Positions 46,236 through 56,598 of a stretch of DNA of 64,000 nt are shown here, piece after piece. How positions within the stretch are numbered: position 1 is the stretch's first letter; each line of letters opens with the position of its first letter. The notes under the pieces were generated by a model that saw only the letters and a list, made by a program, of their open reading frames with translations, did no database searches and had not been told where the DNA came from. This stretch comes from Bradyrhizobium sp. 138. Lineage in GTDB: Bacteria > Pseudomonadota > Alphaproteobacteria > Rhizobiales > Xanthobacteraceae. Both the position numbers and the translations under genes were made by a program. The stretch lies in assembly GCF_023074075.1 (NCBI RefSeq), contig NZ_JADPKT010000016.1, forward strand, positions 124,001 through 188,000, written 5' to 3'.

Positions 46236-47381
46236 ATGCTAGCGAACGACCAAGACTCCCTGAAACGTACGCCCCTTCACGGGCTTCATGTCTCCCTGGG
46301 CGGCAAGATGGTGCCGTTCGCGGGCTATGACCTGCCCGTGCAATACCCCGCGGGCGTGCTGAAGGAGCACCTCCATACCCGAGCCTCCGCCGGCCTGTTC
46401 GACGTCTCCCACATGGGCCAGCTCGCGCTCCGGCCGAAATCCGGCAAGGTTGAGGACGCCGCCCGCGCGCTGGAACGGTTAGTGCCGCAGGACATCGTGG
46501 CGATTGCCGAGGGGCGGCAGCGCTATGCCCAGTTCACCAATGCGGACGGCGGCATTCTCGACGATCTCATGGTCGCGAATTTCGGCGATCACCTGTTCCT
46601 GGTCGTCAACGCCGCCTGCAAGGCCGAAGACGAGGCGCATCTGCGCGCGAATCTCTCGGACGATTGCGTCATCGAGTCCCTTACGGACCGCGCGCTGATC
46701 GCGCTGCAGGGACCGAGGGCGGAAGCGGTGCTGGCGAAATTATGTGCAGAGGCGCCGTCCATGACATTCATGGACGCCGGCCCGCGCAAGGTTGCCGGCA
46801 TCGACTGCTTCGTCTCGCGCTCCGGCTACACCGGCGAGGACGGTTTTGAGATTTCGGTTCCCGCAGGCGATGCCGAACGTCTCGCCAAGATGCTCCTTGA
46901 AAACACCGACGTGCTGCCGATCGGCTTGGGCGCCCGCGACAGCCTGCGCCTGGAAGCCGGGCTCTGCCTCTATGGCCACGATATCGACACCGCCACCACG
47001 CCGGTCGAGGCCGCGCTGGAATGGTCGGTGCAGAAGAGCCGCCGCAGCGGCGGCGCGCGCGCCGGCGGCTTTCCCGGCGCGGAAAAAATCCTCGCTCATT
47101 TCGATAACGGCGCATCCCGCCGCCGCGTCGGTCTGCGCGCCGAAGGCCGCGCGCCCGTGCGCGAAGGCGCGCTGCTGTTTGCGAATGACGCGGGCGGCGA
47201 GCCGATCGGACAAGTCACATCGGGCGGCTTCGGCCCGAGCCTGAATGCGCCGGTGGCGATGGGCTACGTGCCTGTGAGCCTCGCCGCGCTAGGCACCAAA
47301 CTCTTCGCCGAGGTGCGCGGCCAGCGACTGCCGCTCGTGGTCGCCGCCATGCCTTTCGTGAAAAACACCTACAAACGCTGA
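46236..47381 (+). CDS. gcvT: Aminomethyltransferase (glycine cleavage T protein)
   Basis: 381 residues. Transfers the methylene group from the lipoyl-bound aminomethyl intermediate to tetrahydrofolate. Typical sequence: LKRTPLHGLHVSLGGKMVPFAGYDLPVQY, FDVSHMGQLAL, DDLMVANFGDHLFLVVNAA, RSGYTGEDGFEISVPAGDAE and IGLGARDSLRLEAGLCLYGHD. ATG at 46236; a GTG one codon before is an alternative. First gene of gcvTHP under the tandem riboswitch. Confidence 0.97.
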   Translation: MLANDQDSLKRTPLHGLHVSLGGKMVPFAGYDLPVQYPAGVLKEHLHTRASAGLFDVSHMGQLALRPKSGKVEDAARALERLVPQDIVAIAEGRQRYAQFTNADGGILDDLMVANFGDHLFLVVNAACKAEDEAHLRANLSDDCVIESLTDRALIALQGPRAEAVLAKLCAEAPSMTFMDAGPRKVAGIDCFVSRSGYTGEDGFEISVPAGDAERLAKMLLENTDVLPIGLGARDSLRLEAGLCLYGHDIDTATTPVEAALEWSVQKSRRSGGARAGGFPGAEKILAHFDNGASRRRVGLRAEGRAPVREGALLFANDAGGEPIGQVTSGGFGPSLNAPVAMGYVPVSLAALGTKLFAEVRGQRLPLVVAAMPFVKNTYKR

Positions 47382-47390
47382 GGATTCGAA

Positions 47391-47759
47391 ATGACCACGA
47401 CGCTGTACACCTCCGACCATGAATGGCTCGCGATCGACGGCGATGTCGCTACCGTCGGCATCACCGACTACGCCCAGCAGCAGCTCGGCGACGTCGTGTT
47501 CGTCGAACTGCCCAAGGTCGGCCGTGCGCTGAAGAAGGCGGAAGCCGCCGCGGTCGTGGAATCGGTCAAGGCTGCCTCCGATGTCTATGCGCCCGTGACC
47601 GGCGAAGTGCTCGAGACCAATGCCGAGCTCGCCGCCGAGCCGGCGCTGGTGAACTCTGACGCGCAAGGCAAGGCCTGGTTCTTCAAGATCAAGATTGCCG
47701 ACAAGAGCGAGCTCGGCGGCCTCATGGATGAAGCCGCCTACAAGGCGCATACGGCTTAA
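47391..47759 (+). CDS. gcvH: Glycine cleavage H protein
   Basis: 122 residues. Lipoyl carrier; the modified lysine is Lys60 in [22 protein letters not shown]. Also [37 protein letters not shown]. Nine bases after gcvT and 17 before gcvP, so all three share one message. Confidence 0.97.
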   Translation: MTTTLYTSDHEWLAIDGDVATVGITDYAQQQLGDVVFVELPKVGRALKKAEAAAVVESVKAASDVYAPVTGEVLETNAELAAEPALVNSDAQGKAWFFKIKIADKSELGGLMDEAAYKAHTA

Positions 47760-47776
47760 GGACGATGGAGCAAGCG

Positions 47777-50644
47777 ATGACCGCGCACCGCAAGACCAAC
47801 GGCGACACCGCCGCCAGTTTCGTTCGCCGCCACATCGGCCCGTCGGCGCGCGACGTCACCGCAATGTTAGAGGCCGTCAGCGCAAAAAGCGTCGATGCGC
47901 TGATGGCGGAGACGCTGCCGGCCTCGATCCGGCAGGCCGCCCCGCTCGATCTCGGCAAGCCGCTCAGCGAGACCGAGGCGATCGCGCACATGGCCGAGCT
48001 GGGGCGTCAGAACCAGGTCTTCACCTCGCTGATCGGCCAGGGCTATTCCGGCACCATCCTGCCCACGGTGATCCAGCGCAACATCCTGGAGAACCCGGCC
48101 TGGTACACGGCCTACACGCCCTACCAGCCCGAGATCAGCCAGGGCCGGCTGGAGGCGCTGCTCAACTTCCAGACCATGATCTGCGATCTCACCGGGCTCG
48201 ACGTCGCCAACGCTTCGCTGCTCGATGAAGCCACCGCCGCCGCCGAAGCCATGGCACTCGCCGAGCGGCACTCGCAGGTGAAGGCTAAGGCCTTCTTCGT
48301 CGACAAGGACGTGCATCCGCAGACGCTGGCTGTAATGCGCACCCGCGCCGAGCCGCTGGGCTGGGAGCTGATCGTCGGCGATCCCCTCACCGATCTCGAC
48401 AAATCGGACGTGCTCGGCGCGCTGCTGCAATACCCGGGTTCATCAGGCGCAGTGCGCGATCTCCGGCCCGCGATCGCCGCACTGAAGGCCAAGGGCGCGC
48501 TCGCGATCGTCGCCGCCGATCTCCTGGCACTGACGCTGATCGCCTCGCCCGGCGAGCTGGGTGCCGACATCGCGATCGGTTCGGCGCAGCGGTTCGGCGT
48601 GCCGATGGGTTATGGCGGACCGCACGCGGCCTATATGGCGGTGCGCGATGCACTGAAGCGCTCGCTGCCCGGCCGCATCGTCGGCCTCTCCGTGGACTCG
48701 CGCGGCATGCCGGCCTATCGCCTCGCACTGCAGACCCGCGAGCAACACATCCGCCGCGAGAAGGCGACCTCCAACATCTGCACCGCGCAGGTGCTGCTCG
48801 CCGTGATCGCCTCGATGTATGCGGTCTATCATGGCCCCGAGGGCCTGACGCAAATCGCACGCAACGTCCATCGGCGCACCGCCGTGCTCGCGGCCGGCCT
48901 GCGCAAGCTCGGCTTTGCGTTGCAGTCCGATAATTTCTTCGACACGCTGAGCGTCGATGCCGGCGCCAAGCGCGCCGAGATCGTCGCGCGCGCGGCCGCC
49001 GAGAAGATCAATCTCGGTATCAGCGAGACCAGCTTGCGCATCGCGCTCGACGAGACCACCACGCCGGCGACGGTGGAGGCGGTCTGGCGCGCCTTCGGCG
49101 GCAAGCTCGCCTATGCCGAGATCGACGCGGAGACGCGCGAGGCGCTGCCGGAGGACTTGAAGCGCGCGACCTCCTTCCTCACCCATCCCGTCTTCCACGC
49201 GCATCGCTCCGAGACCGAGATGCTACGCTACATGCGCAAGCTCAGCGACCGCGACCTCGCGCTTGACCGTGCGATGATCCCGCTGGGCTCATGCACCATG
49301 AAGCTGAACGCAACCACCGAGATGATGCCGCTGACCTGGCCGGAGTTCGGCAGCTTGCATCCGTTCGTGCCGCGCGAGCAGGCCATGGGCTATCACGCGC
49401 TGTTCGCGCGGCTGGAAAAATGGCTGTGCGACATCACCGGTTATGACGCGATCTCGCTGCAGCCGAATTCCGGCGCGCAGGGCGAATATGCCGGGCTTTT
49501 GGCTATCCGTGGCTATCACGCCTCGCGCGGCGAGACACACCGCAGGATCTGCCTGATCCCCTCCTCCGCCCACGGCACCAACCCGGCCTCCGCCGCGATG
49601 GTCGGCATGGACGTGGTGGTGGTCGCTTGCGAGAAGAATGGCGACGTCGACGTCAATGATCTCCGCGCCAAGGCCGAGAAGCATTCGAAGGATCTCGCCG
49701 CGGTCATGATCACCTATCCCTCCACCCACGGCGTGTTCGAGGAGCACATTCGCGAGATCTGCGACATCGTGCACGGCCATGGCGGCCAGGTGTATCTCGA
49801 CGGCGCCAACCTCAACGCGCAGGTCGGCCTCTCCAGGCCCGGCGATTACGGCGCCGATGTCAGCCATCTCAATCTGCACAAGACCTTCTGCATCCCGCAT
49901 GGTGGCGGCGGTCCCGGCATGGGCCCGATCGGCGTGAAAGCGCATCTCGCGCGGTTCCTCCCCGGTCATCCCGCGACGAAGGCGGATGCCGCGGTCGGCG
50001 CGGTCTCGGCCGCACCGTTCGGCTCGGCCTCGATCCTGACCATCTCCTACATCTACATTCTGATGATGGGCGGCGAGGGCCTGAAGCGTGCCACCGAGAT
50101 CGCGATCCTCAACGCCAACTACATTGCAGCAAGGCTCGATCCGCATTTCCCGGTGCTCTACAGGAACGCAAAGGGCCGGGTCGCGCATGAGTGCATCGTC
50201 GATCCCCGTCCGCTGAAGACGACCTCCGGCGTCACCGTCGACGACATCGCAAAACGCCTGATCGATTACGGCTTCCACGCGCCCACCATGAGCTTCCCGG
50301 TGCCGGGCACGCTGATGATCGAGCCGACCGAATCGGAATCCAAGGCCGAGCTCGACCGCTTCTGCGACGCCATGATCGCGATCCGGAAAGAAATCGCCGA
50401 GGTCGAAGCCGGCCGCTTCAAGATCGAGGCCTCGCCCTTGCGCCACGCCCCGCACACCGTGCACGACATCGCGGACGACGATTGGAAGCGCGCCTACACC
50501 CGCGCCGAGGGCTGCTTCCCCGCAGGCAGCTCGCGCGCCGACAAATACTGGAGCCCGGTGGGACGCGTCGACAACGTCTACGGCGATCGCAATCTGGTAT
50601 GCTCCTGCCCGCCGGTGAGCGATTACGCGCAAGCCGCGGAGTAA
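47777..50644 (+). CDS. gcvP: Glycine dehydrogenase, P protein
   Basis: 955 residues, single-chain (fused alpha-beta) type. PLP enzyme decarboxylating glycine. PLP lysine Lys702 in [21 protein letters not shown]. Also [55 protein letters not shown] and [15 protein letters not shown] at 47777 chosen (GGAGC site); an ATG four codons earlier is possible. Last gene of the operon, followed by a palindromic repeat rather than a normal terminator. Confidence 0.97.
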   Translation: MTAHRKTNGDTAASFVRRHIGPSARDVTAMLEAVSAKSVDALMAETLPASIRQAAPLDLGKPLSETEAIAHMAELGRQNQVFTSLIGQGYSGTILPTVIQRNILENPAWYTAYTPYQPEISQGRLEALLNFQTMICDLTGLDVANASLLDEATAAAEAMALAERHSQVKAKAFFVDKDVHPQTLAVMRTRAEPLGWELIVGDPLTDLDKSDVLGALLQYPGSSGAVRDLRPAIAALKAKGALAIVAADLLALTLIASPGELGADIAIGSAQRFGVPMGYGGPHAAYMAVRDALKRSLPGRIVGLSVDSRGMPAYRLALQTREQHIRREKATSNICTAQVLLAVIASMYAVYHGPEGLTQIARNVHRRTAVLAAGLRKLGFALQSDNFFDTLSVDAGAKRAEIVARAAAEKINLGISETSLRIALDETTTPATVEAVWRAFGGKLAYAEIDAETREALPEDLKRATSFLTHPVFHAHRSETEMLRYMRKLSDRDLALDRAMIPLGSCTMKLNATTEMMPLTWPEFGSLHPFVPREQAMGYHALFARLEKWLCDITGYDAISLQPNSGAQGEYAGLLAIRGYHASRGETHRRICLIPSSAHGTNPASAAMVGMDVVVVACEKNGDVDVNDLRAKAEKHSKDLAAVMITYPSTHGVFEEHIREICDIVHGHGGQVYLDGANLNAQVGLSRPGDYGADVSHLNLHKTFCIPHGGGGPGMGPIGVKAHLARFLPGHPATKADAAVGAVSAAPFGSASILTISYIYILMMGGEGLKRATEIAILNANYIAARLDPHFPVLYRNAKGRVAHECIVDPRPLKTTSGVTVDDIAKRLIDYGFHAPTMSFPVPGTLMIEPTESESKAELDRFCDAMIAIRKEIAEVEAGRFKIEASPLRHAPHTVHDIADDDWKRAYTRAEGCFPAGSSRADKYWSPVGRVDNVYGDRNLVCSCPPVSDYAQAAE

Positions 50645-50650
50645 GGTTTC

Positions 50651-50763
50651 GTAGGGTGGGTTAGCAGGCGGCGGCGCGAAGCGCAGTGGCCTGCGTAACC
50701 CACCACTTCCGCTTCCGCGGACATGAACGATGGTGGATTACGCCTTCGGCTAATCCACCCTAC
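50651..50763. repeat. Palindromic repeat, TAGGGTGG type, overlapping the next gene's end
   Basis: Left end GTAGGGTGGGTTAGC and right end GCTAATCCACCCTAC with an internal GGTGGATTACGCCTTCGGC, the same family as 39567-39651. The right end supplies the stop codon (50760-50762) of the DUF1835-like pseudogene, whose C-terminus differs from its paralogue exactly here. Confidence 0.8.
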
Positions 50764-51743
50764 GGCCTAGGTGCAATCAGCAAGCGCGTCTCGCGATCCC
50801 AGCGCCAGAGCCGTTCGTTGGTGAGTTCGGTCCCGCCCCACCAGCGTTTGATCGGGTTGTGACGCCACATGTCGTCTTCGCGCGCGAAAAGTGAACGCCC
50901 GAGTTCAGTCAACGTGACCTTCCACTCGCTCCTGCCGAAGTAGCGGTCATCATTGTTGAACGCCGGATCGCCCAACAAGAGCGGGGGCGTCGAATATCCC
51001 CCCAGTTCGAGCAAGGCATCGAAGGCGTCGTTTTCGTCGAATACATCGCGAAGAAACCTCCCGTCTTCGACGATTCGCGGGTCGGTGTGCCCCTCGTTCA
51101 CATAGAACAGCAAATCCATTTCAGTGGCACCGAGTCCCGTCACGCTGTCCGGAAGCTCCTCGAGCACGGCAATCAGCGCCGATCGAAGTCTCGGCAGAAT
51201 CATCAAATCCGTCATCAGCAGATCGAAACAGGATTCGGGCGTTTCAGCCCGATAGGCCCGCCAGGCGCGGCTTGCCGTCACGAAATGGTTCTCGGTCACC
51301 TTGAAGGCCGGCAGCTTCCATTTTGCGACGGACTCCGGAGCATAGTTCGCAATAATGTCGTCCGCATGCACAAGGCTCAGCTTGGTCGTGATCTCCTTGT
51401 AGGGACGAAGCAAGTCCAGCAGCCAGACGAGCACGAGTTGATCGTTCGGTCGAGGATCGGACCACACTTCGATCGAGTCGAACTTCTCGCAGAGCTGAAG
51501 GAAACCAATGTCCGGCGAGCCGAAGCCCATCAGCCGATTTCGTTCCACGCCGTCGAGTCAATGATCGCCCCTTCTGGAATGCTTCGCGGAACGTGGCTCC
51601 AGCCCCATCGCGAGCTCCTCTTCGGATGGCAATGGGCCCCGGACGTACCGAAGGGAAAAGCTGAGGGCGATGTTCGCCAGGTTAGAGCGGCCGAGCACGG
51701 CGGCTGCTCCATCGTTCGTCGCCAGGATCAGATGTGACATCAT
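50760..51743 (-). pseudogene. DUF1835-like gene interrupted by one in-frame TGA
   Basis: Translation from the ATG at 51743 or 51740 gives MSHLILATNDGAAAVLG and a GPLP motif for 61 codons, meets TGA at 51558-51560, then continues in the same frame to 50762 with 265 codons, including IEVWSDPRPNDQLVLVW, RLWRWDRETRLLIAP. The whole aligns with the intact neighbour at 51797-52789, and the stop falls close to a Trp (TGG) there, so a TGG-to-TGA change is the simplest reading. A GTG at 51548 could restart translation and make the 262-residue C-terminal part. Family function unknown; could also be a sequencing error. Confidence 0.7.
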
Positions 51744-51796
51744 CGGCTCTCAAAATCGATACGCAATACGGGAGCACACTGAGCAATACGCAGGCC

Positions 51797-52789
51797 TTAG
51801 TCAGGCGCAATCAACAACCGGCTTTCGTGGTCCCATCGCCACAGCCGTTCGTTGGTGAGAAGCGTGCCGCCCCACCAACGCCGAATGGCATTGTGACGGC
51901 GGAACTCCTCCCGGCCGTCAAGGACCGCTTTGCCAAATTCGGTCAGCGACAGCCGGCTCCGGCGATAGGCGGCGTTGCGACCACGCGCATCGTGCGGGGC
52001 GAGAGTCGCAAGTTTCGGATCGAGACCGGTGATCGCCGGCATCGGGCCAGACCCGAGCCCTTCGAGCAACGGGCCCAGCTCCCACTGGTCGAAGACACGT
52101 GTTTCGAGCAGCCCGCCCGGCTGAAACAGCTCCTTGGTACGGTTGTGGCCATTCGCGATCAGCCGGAGAAGCTGCGCTTCCGTCGCACCAAGTCCGGTGA
52201 TCGGTGACGGAAGTTCTGCCAGCAATTCTTCGATTGCCGGCTTCAGGAAGGGCAGCCTGGGAATGTCCCTGCCGAGCAACCCGAAACAGAGTTCCGGCGT
52301 CGGTGCCCGGTAGGCCTCCCAGGCCAGGCGCGCCATCTCAAAGTCGCTGTCCGCAAGTTCGAATTCGCGAACGTTGCGATGCCGAAGCTCTGCAGCGTCT
52401 GCGCCGGGCAGATCGAAATCGACGAAGCGCAATTTCAGGCGCTCGGCCATGTAGGGCTCGGAGCGGAGATAATCCAGGATCCAGATCAGCTGCAATTGAT
52501 CGTTCGGACGCGGATCAAACCACAGCTCGATGAGATCGAATCCATAGGCCTTACAGAACCAGCCAAGCGGGAACTCCTTGTGCGCGAGACCGGTCTCGGG
52601 AGACCGGGCAACAAGATCGGACCAACGCACCTCCGGATCGCCTCTTCCCCCCGCGAGGTACTCTTCGAGATGGTGCGACGTCGGCAGCGGTCCCGAAACG
52701 AACCGAAAGATCAAAGGGACGACCATGTCGGCGCGATCGGCATAGGTAAGACCGACGCCTGACGGGCTGGTCAGGATCATACGCTTCAA
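51797..52789 (-). CDS. DUF1835-like protein of unknown function
   Basis: 330 residues from a TTG at 52789 behind GGGGGA; an ATG three codons later is an alternative. The body shows IELWFDPRPNDQLQLIWIL, ARLAWEAYRAPTPELCFGLL, PSPITGLGATEAQLLRLI and the closing RHNAIRRWWGGTLLTNERLWRWDHESRLLIA. This order resembles the C-terminal half of DUF1835 proteins (there WFEHDLYDQLQL). No catalytic motif is recognised. Lies directly downstream of recA on the same strand, behind the recA terminator, and is followed by a broken paralogue. Function unknown. Confidence 0.75.
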   Translation of the reverse strand: MKRMILTSPSGVGLTYADRADMVVPLIFRFVSGPLPTSHHLEEYLAGGRGDPEVRWSDLVARSPETGLAHKEFPLGWFCKAYGFDLIELWFDPRPNDQLQLIWILDYLRSEPYMAERLKLRFVDFDLPGADAAELRHRNVREFELADSDFEMARLAWEAYRAPTPELCFGLLGRDIPRLPFLKPAIEELLAELPSPITGLGATEAQLLRLIANGHNRTKELFQPGGLLETRVFDQWELGPLLEGLGSGPMPAITGLDPKLATLAPHDARGRNAAYRRSRLSLTEFGKAVLDGREEFRRHNAIRRWWGGTLLTNERLWRWDHESRLLIAPD

Positions 52790-52805
52790 CTCACGTCCCC
52801 CGCTC

Positions 52806-52855
52806 AAAACGAAACGGGCACCGAAGACGTCGGCAACTCAACGTCCTCAGCGCCC
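52806..52855 (-). terminator. recA terminator
   Basis: On the minus strand GGGCGCTGAGGACGT pairs (with G-U pairs) with ACGTCTTCGGTGCCC, followed by GTTTCGTTTTG. It starts about 30 bases after the recA stop and just before the TTG of the DUF1835-like gene. Confidence 0.65.
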
Positions 52856-52884
52856 GCTCCTCGCGAAACTTTTCGCGTTAAGGC

Positions 52885-53973
<1,089 letters not shown>

Positions 53974-54065
53974 TGGGTCGTGCTCCTTATGGCGAGGATT
54001 CGCGTGAGGGACAAACGGTTGCGAGGCGGCGCGGCGATAAAAGCAATGTACCCCATTTGTTCCAG

Positions 54066-54080
54066 GTTCGCAATATGTTC
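54066..54080. promoter_or_regulatory. SOS (LexA) box of recA
   Basis: GTTC (54066-54069), seven bases, GTTC (54077-54080): an exact alphaproteobacterial LexA direct repeat, 93-107 bases upstream of the recA start codon. Confidence 0.85.
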
Positions 54081-54251
54081 TTTTGCGGAATTAGGCGCCG
54101 TGCGTATTTGCCCCCTAAAGTTGAATTCGGGGGCGCCGAAATAGCAGTGCCGAAGCTGACGCCGTCATAATTCCGCAATCCTACGGCACCGAACCTTTTC
54201 GTGGTCTTAGGCCTTCTCCGGAATGGGACCGCAACTCTGGGGACCTCAGTC

Positions 54252-54419
54252 ATGACGGAAAACAAGCACCGCGAAACGATCAGGCGCAATCCGCTGCTGG
54301 AGGCGGCGCATGAAGAGCTGATCAAGTTCGAGCGCAAGGAAAACGAGTTCCGCAAGAAGGACCGCGAAGAGCGCGCCAGCGAGCTCCATCTTCCGCTCAA
54401 CGAGATCAAGGTGCACTAA
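54252..54419 (+). CDS. Conserved small charged protein
   Basis: 55 residues, entirely helical and charged (TENKHRETIRRNPLLEAAHE, then ELIKFERKENEFRKKDREERASE). ATG at 54252. Short helical proteins like this occur beside recA in Bradyrhizobium relatives. No motif allows a function. A hairpin with a T-tract (54541-54585) is the next possible terminator. Confidence 0.65.
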   Translation: MTENKHRETIRRNPLLEAAHEELIKFERKENEFRKKDREERASELHLPLNEIKVH

Positions 54420-54540
54420 GCCCGCGCGGCTTCGAAACCGACAAACGCCGGCGACGTAGCTGACGGCGCGCACCCGGAGACACACGGGGCGCGCTCCGCG
54501 CACAACGGTATCTAAACACTACCCGTAAGTCGCTGACAGA

Positions 54541-54585
54541 ACAACGAAATCCCATGCAGCCTACTGTGCATGGGGTTGTTTTCCA
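54541..54585 (+). terminator. Possible terminator after the small protein gene
   Basis: CCCATGCA (54551-54558) pairs with TGCATGGG (54567-54574), extended by ACAAC/GTTGT, followed by TTTTCC. It lies 120 bases after the stop of the small gene. Confidence 0.5.
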
Positions 54586-54653
54586 GTTTTGAGAATGTCG
54601 GCACACCCCTGCCCCGATCATCGCAGGGCCCGGCTGCCGCCCGCACGCCCGTC

Positions 54654-54743
54654 CTACAGCAGTGCCAGCAGCACGAGGCCGATCACCAGCACCACGAAGC
54701 CAGCCGCTGTCGCGGCGGCGAATGACCGCTCTACATTGTCCAT
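54654..54743 (-). CDS. Candidate 29-residue membrane peptide
   Basis: ATG at 54743 to TAG at 54654 encodes MDNVERSFAAATAAGFVVLV followed by IGLVLLALL: a short charged N-terminus and one hydrophobic helix. A GGGGTGG stretch before the ATG could be a ribosome site. Size and context give no function and it may not be expressed. Confidence 0.4.
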   Translation of the reverse strand: MDNVERSFAAATAAGFVVLVIGLVLLALL

Positions 54744-54989
54744 GATGCCACCCCGTTGCCGGCGTGCCACGTTTCCCCCATGGCTGCGCCGAACGGTTCG
54801 GAATCTTGCCGACGGGTGTGTCGGCAGTTGTGCGAACGGATGTCGAAAATGGGACCGGTGCGGGGCCAGTCTGCGGCCTGAGATCGGGGTCCGGAAATCT
54901 GTCGCCTGTCAGGCTGCCGTAAGCGGAGCCCGCTAGGGTGATGCGGCTATGGTGTTGCAGCCCAGCACCTCAGCCTCCAATAACTTTCT
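54744..54989. other. Non-coding stretch, possible small RNA upstream of a terminator
   Basis: No gene can be supported. It holds two small dyads (GCCGAC/GTCGGC at 54808-54825; CCGAA/TTCGG near 54790-54802) and runs into a strong plus-strand terminator at 54992-55022, so a short RNA may be transcribed here. Confidence 0.35.
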
Positions 54990-54991
54990 GC

Positions 54992-55022
54992 CCCGCTTGG
55001 CTCTCCCCAGGCGGGGCTTTTT
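54992..55022 (+). terminator. Orphan intrinsic terminator (plus strand)
   Basis: GCCCCGC and GCGGGGC flank a loop TTGGCTCTCCCCAG and are followed by TTTTT. There is no plus-strand coding gene upstream in the preceding 500 bases. In the minus direction it lies just after the DUF2798 gene, where the T-run would be on the wrong side. Confidence 0.65.
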
Positions 55023-55279
55023 CATGCCTGACCGCCGGCTTGCGGTTCCCTCTCCTCCTCAGTCAGACGCAGCGCGAAGGCGCGGATCGCGGGCGCCGCC
55101 AGGAGCACGATCGGCAGCATCGCGGCCCAGGCGATCAGCCACGACACCATCCAATGCTCAACGAAGATCATCGCACTGCCTGCGGGAAAGCTGGCGATTC
55201 CCGCCGCGATCAGCGAGGTCAGTCCGGACTGGATGATTCCGAAGACGAAATGACTGTAGCGGCGGGGAATGCCGAGCAT
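55022..55279 (-). CDS. DUF2798 membrane protein
   Basis: 85 residues. GIPRRYSHFVFGIIQSGLTS begins the DUF2798 motif; two membrane helices follow (AGIASFPAGSAMIFVEHW then WLIAWAAMLPIVLLAAPAIR). Small inner-membrane proteins of unknown function. ATG at 55279; upstream in-frame sequence is not conserved-looking. Confidence 0.85.
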   Translation of the reverse strand: MLGIPRRYSHFVFGIIQSGLTSLIAAGIASFPAGSAMIFVEHWMVSWLIAWAAMLPIVLLAAPAIRAFALRLTEEEREPQAGGQA

Positions 55280-55620
55280 GACGGACCCATATTGCTTGCC
55301 GTCATCACGCCAAGCAAAGCACATGCCGCAGCATGGAATCGGGTCCCTGACGGGAACCACCCCGCGAGCTGGTCTCGGTCGGGACGTGAACGCAACCGGG
55401 ACGTAAGCCCAGGAACTCTGTTCATGGTCGGAGAACCACGGGGGTCCGACAGTCTCACTGACGGACCGGCGTCTATCGAAAGTCGGCTTCGCTTGTTCGG
55501 GGCGTGGGCTTTCGAGATATCCCCGAACTATCCGAGGCTTACCGTCAGATTTTGCTTGTCCCGGGAATATTATGCCGACCAGCATGTTTGCAATCATGGA
55601 CGTGAATCGTGGAGGTCACC
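55280..55620. other. Divergent intergenic region
   Basis: 341 bases between the DUF2798 gene and the next plus-strand gene. No repeat, hairpin with T-tract or plausible ORF with ribosome site is visible; both promoters should lie here. Confidence 0.4.
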
Positions 55621-55821
55621 ATGAATCACAGGGGCATCGAGTTCACCGTCGCCAAGACGGCGACTCCCGGGATCTGGCAGTGGCAGTTCCGGATCGGCGA
55701 GCAGATCAAGACCGGCAGGACCGAGACGAAAATCGACCTGCTGGCGATCCGGCGGGTGCAGCTGCGCATCGATCGGGAGCTGAAGCGATCGGCGAGAAGG
55801 CCGCCTGAACCGCCCCGATGA
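55621..55821 (+). CDS. Conserved small hypothetical protein
   Basis: 66 residues: NHRGIEFTVAKTATPGIWQW, then QFRIGEQIKTGRTETKIDLL and a basic helix AIRRVQLRIDREL. A GGAGG site lies before the ATG at 55621. This beta-strand/helix pattern is common among Bradyrhizobium small proteins of unknown function. Nothing nearby suggests a role. Confidence 0.65.
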   Translation: MNHRGIEFTVAKTATPGIWQWQFRIGEQIKTGRTETKIDLLAIRRVQLRIDRELKRSARRPPEPPR

Positions 55822-55993
55822 AAATCGGCGGTCGCACGGCGCTTAGTGAGACGCGGCGCCACGGCTTGGCAGGGCCGCTGCGGCGGCATCATCCGTAGCC
55901 GCCCGGAATTGATCTGACGCTGGTTTGGGATTGGACTGCTCGCGCCCATGGCCTTGGGGACGAGGCCATCACGCGCGCGATTCGGTGCCAGCC

Positions 55994-56227
55994 ATGCCGC
56001 TCTATTTCTTTCGTATCCGGAACGGCCGCTATTCCGGCTGCGCCGACCAGGCGACGGAATTTGCCGATCGCGATTCGGCCTGGAAAGAGATGACCAGCGT
56101 CTGCGCCGACATGACCGCCGGCATTGCCCGCAAGCTCCAGGAAAATTCCGAATGGCACATGGAGCTGCTGGACGAGGCCAAGGAGCCCGTGTTCCGGATC
56201 CGCATCGTTGCCGAAACCCTTGACTAG
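55994..56227 (+). CDS. DUF6894-like small protein
   Basis: 77 residues beginning MPLYFFRIRNGRYSGCADQA, then DRDSAWKEMTSVCADMTAGI. The opening P-x-YFF-R-I-NG is the mark of the DUF6894 family, abundant in Rhizobiales. ATG at 55994. Function unknown. Confidence 0.75.
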   Translation: MPLYFFRIRNGRYSGCADQATEFADRDSAWKEMTSVCADMTAGIARKLQENSEWHMELLDEAKEPVFRIRIVAETLD

Positions 56228-56251
56228 CAAGGCCTCCGGATCAGGCCCGCT

Positions 56252-56494
56252 TCAGTCCGCGCTGGGCAGCCGCCGCATGGTGAATTCGATCTCGCCGCCG
56301 GGCAGTTCGCGCCAGGTCTCGACCGCGCTCATATAGCCGGCCTTGGGGTAGCGGGCGAAGAAAGCTTGCGCCCGTTCCCGCGCCGCCGCGCGCGGCAGCG
56401 TGAAGGTCTCGCGCAGATAGCCGTCGCCGACCGTTTGGCCCGGCTTGCGCCGCCGCGCCATCCGCTCGGCAAGATCCCGCGGACGATCGGCCAT
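56252..56494 (-). CDS. Conserved hypothetical protein
   Basis: 80 residues: RPRDLAERMARRRKPGQTVG, TFTLPRAAARERAQAFFARY and YMSAVETWRELPGGEIEFTM. Basic N-terminus and an amphipathic helix; no family recognised by me. ATG at 56494 with a GGAGGG site. Confidence 0.65.
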   Translation of the reverse strand: MADRPRDLAERMARRRKPGQTVGDGYLRETFTLPRAAARERAQAFFARYPKAGYMSAVETWRELPGGEIEFTMRRLPSAD

Positions 56495-56598
56495 GCCCTC
56501 CCTCCTCTACGCGCTACACTCGGAGACAATGTAGGGCGCGGGCCGAATGATGAGGAGTCCTGTTCGAAGGCGCCCTTGCCGCGCCGAACGAGCACCTG

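Noticed and set aside
54938..55624. 228-codon plus-strand frame between the orphan terminator and 55621
   Set aside because: It runs through a strong intrinsic terminator and is antisense to the DUF2798 gene; composition is not protein-like.
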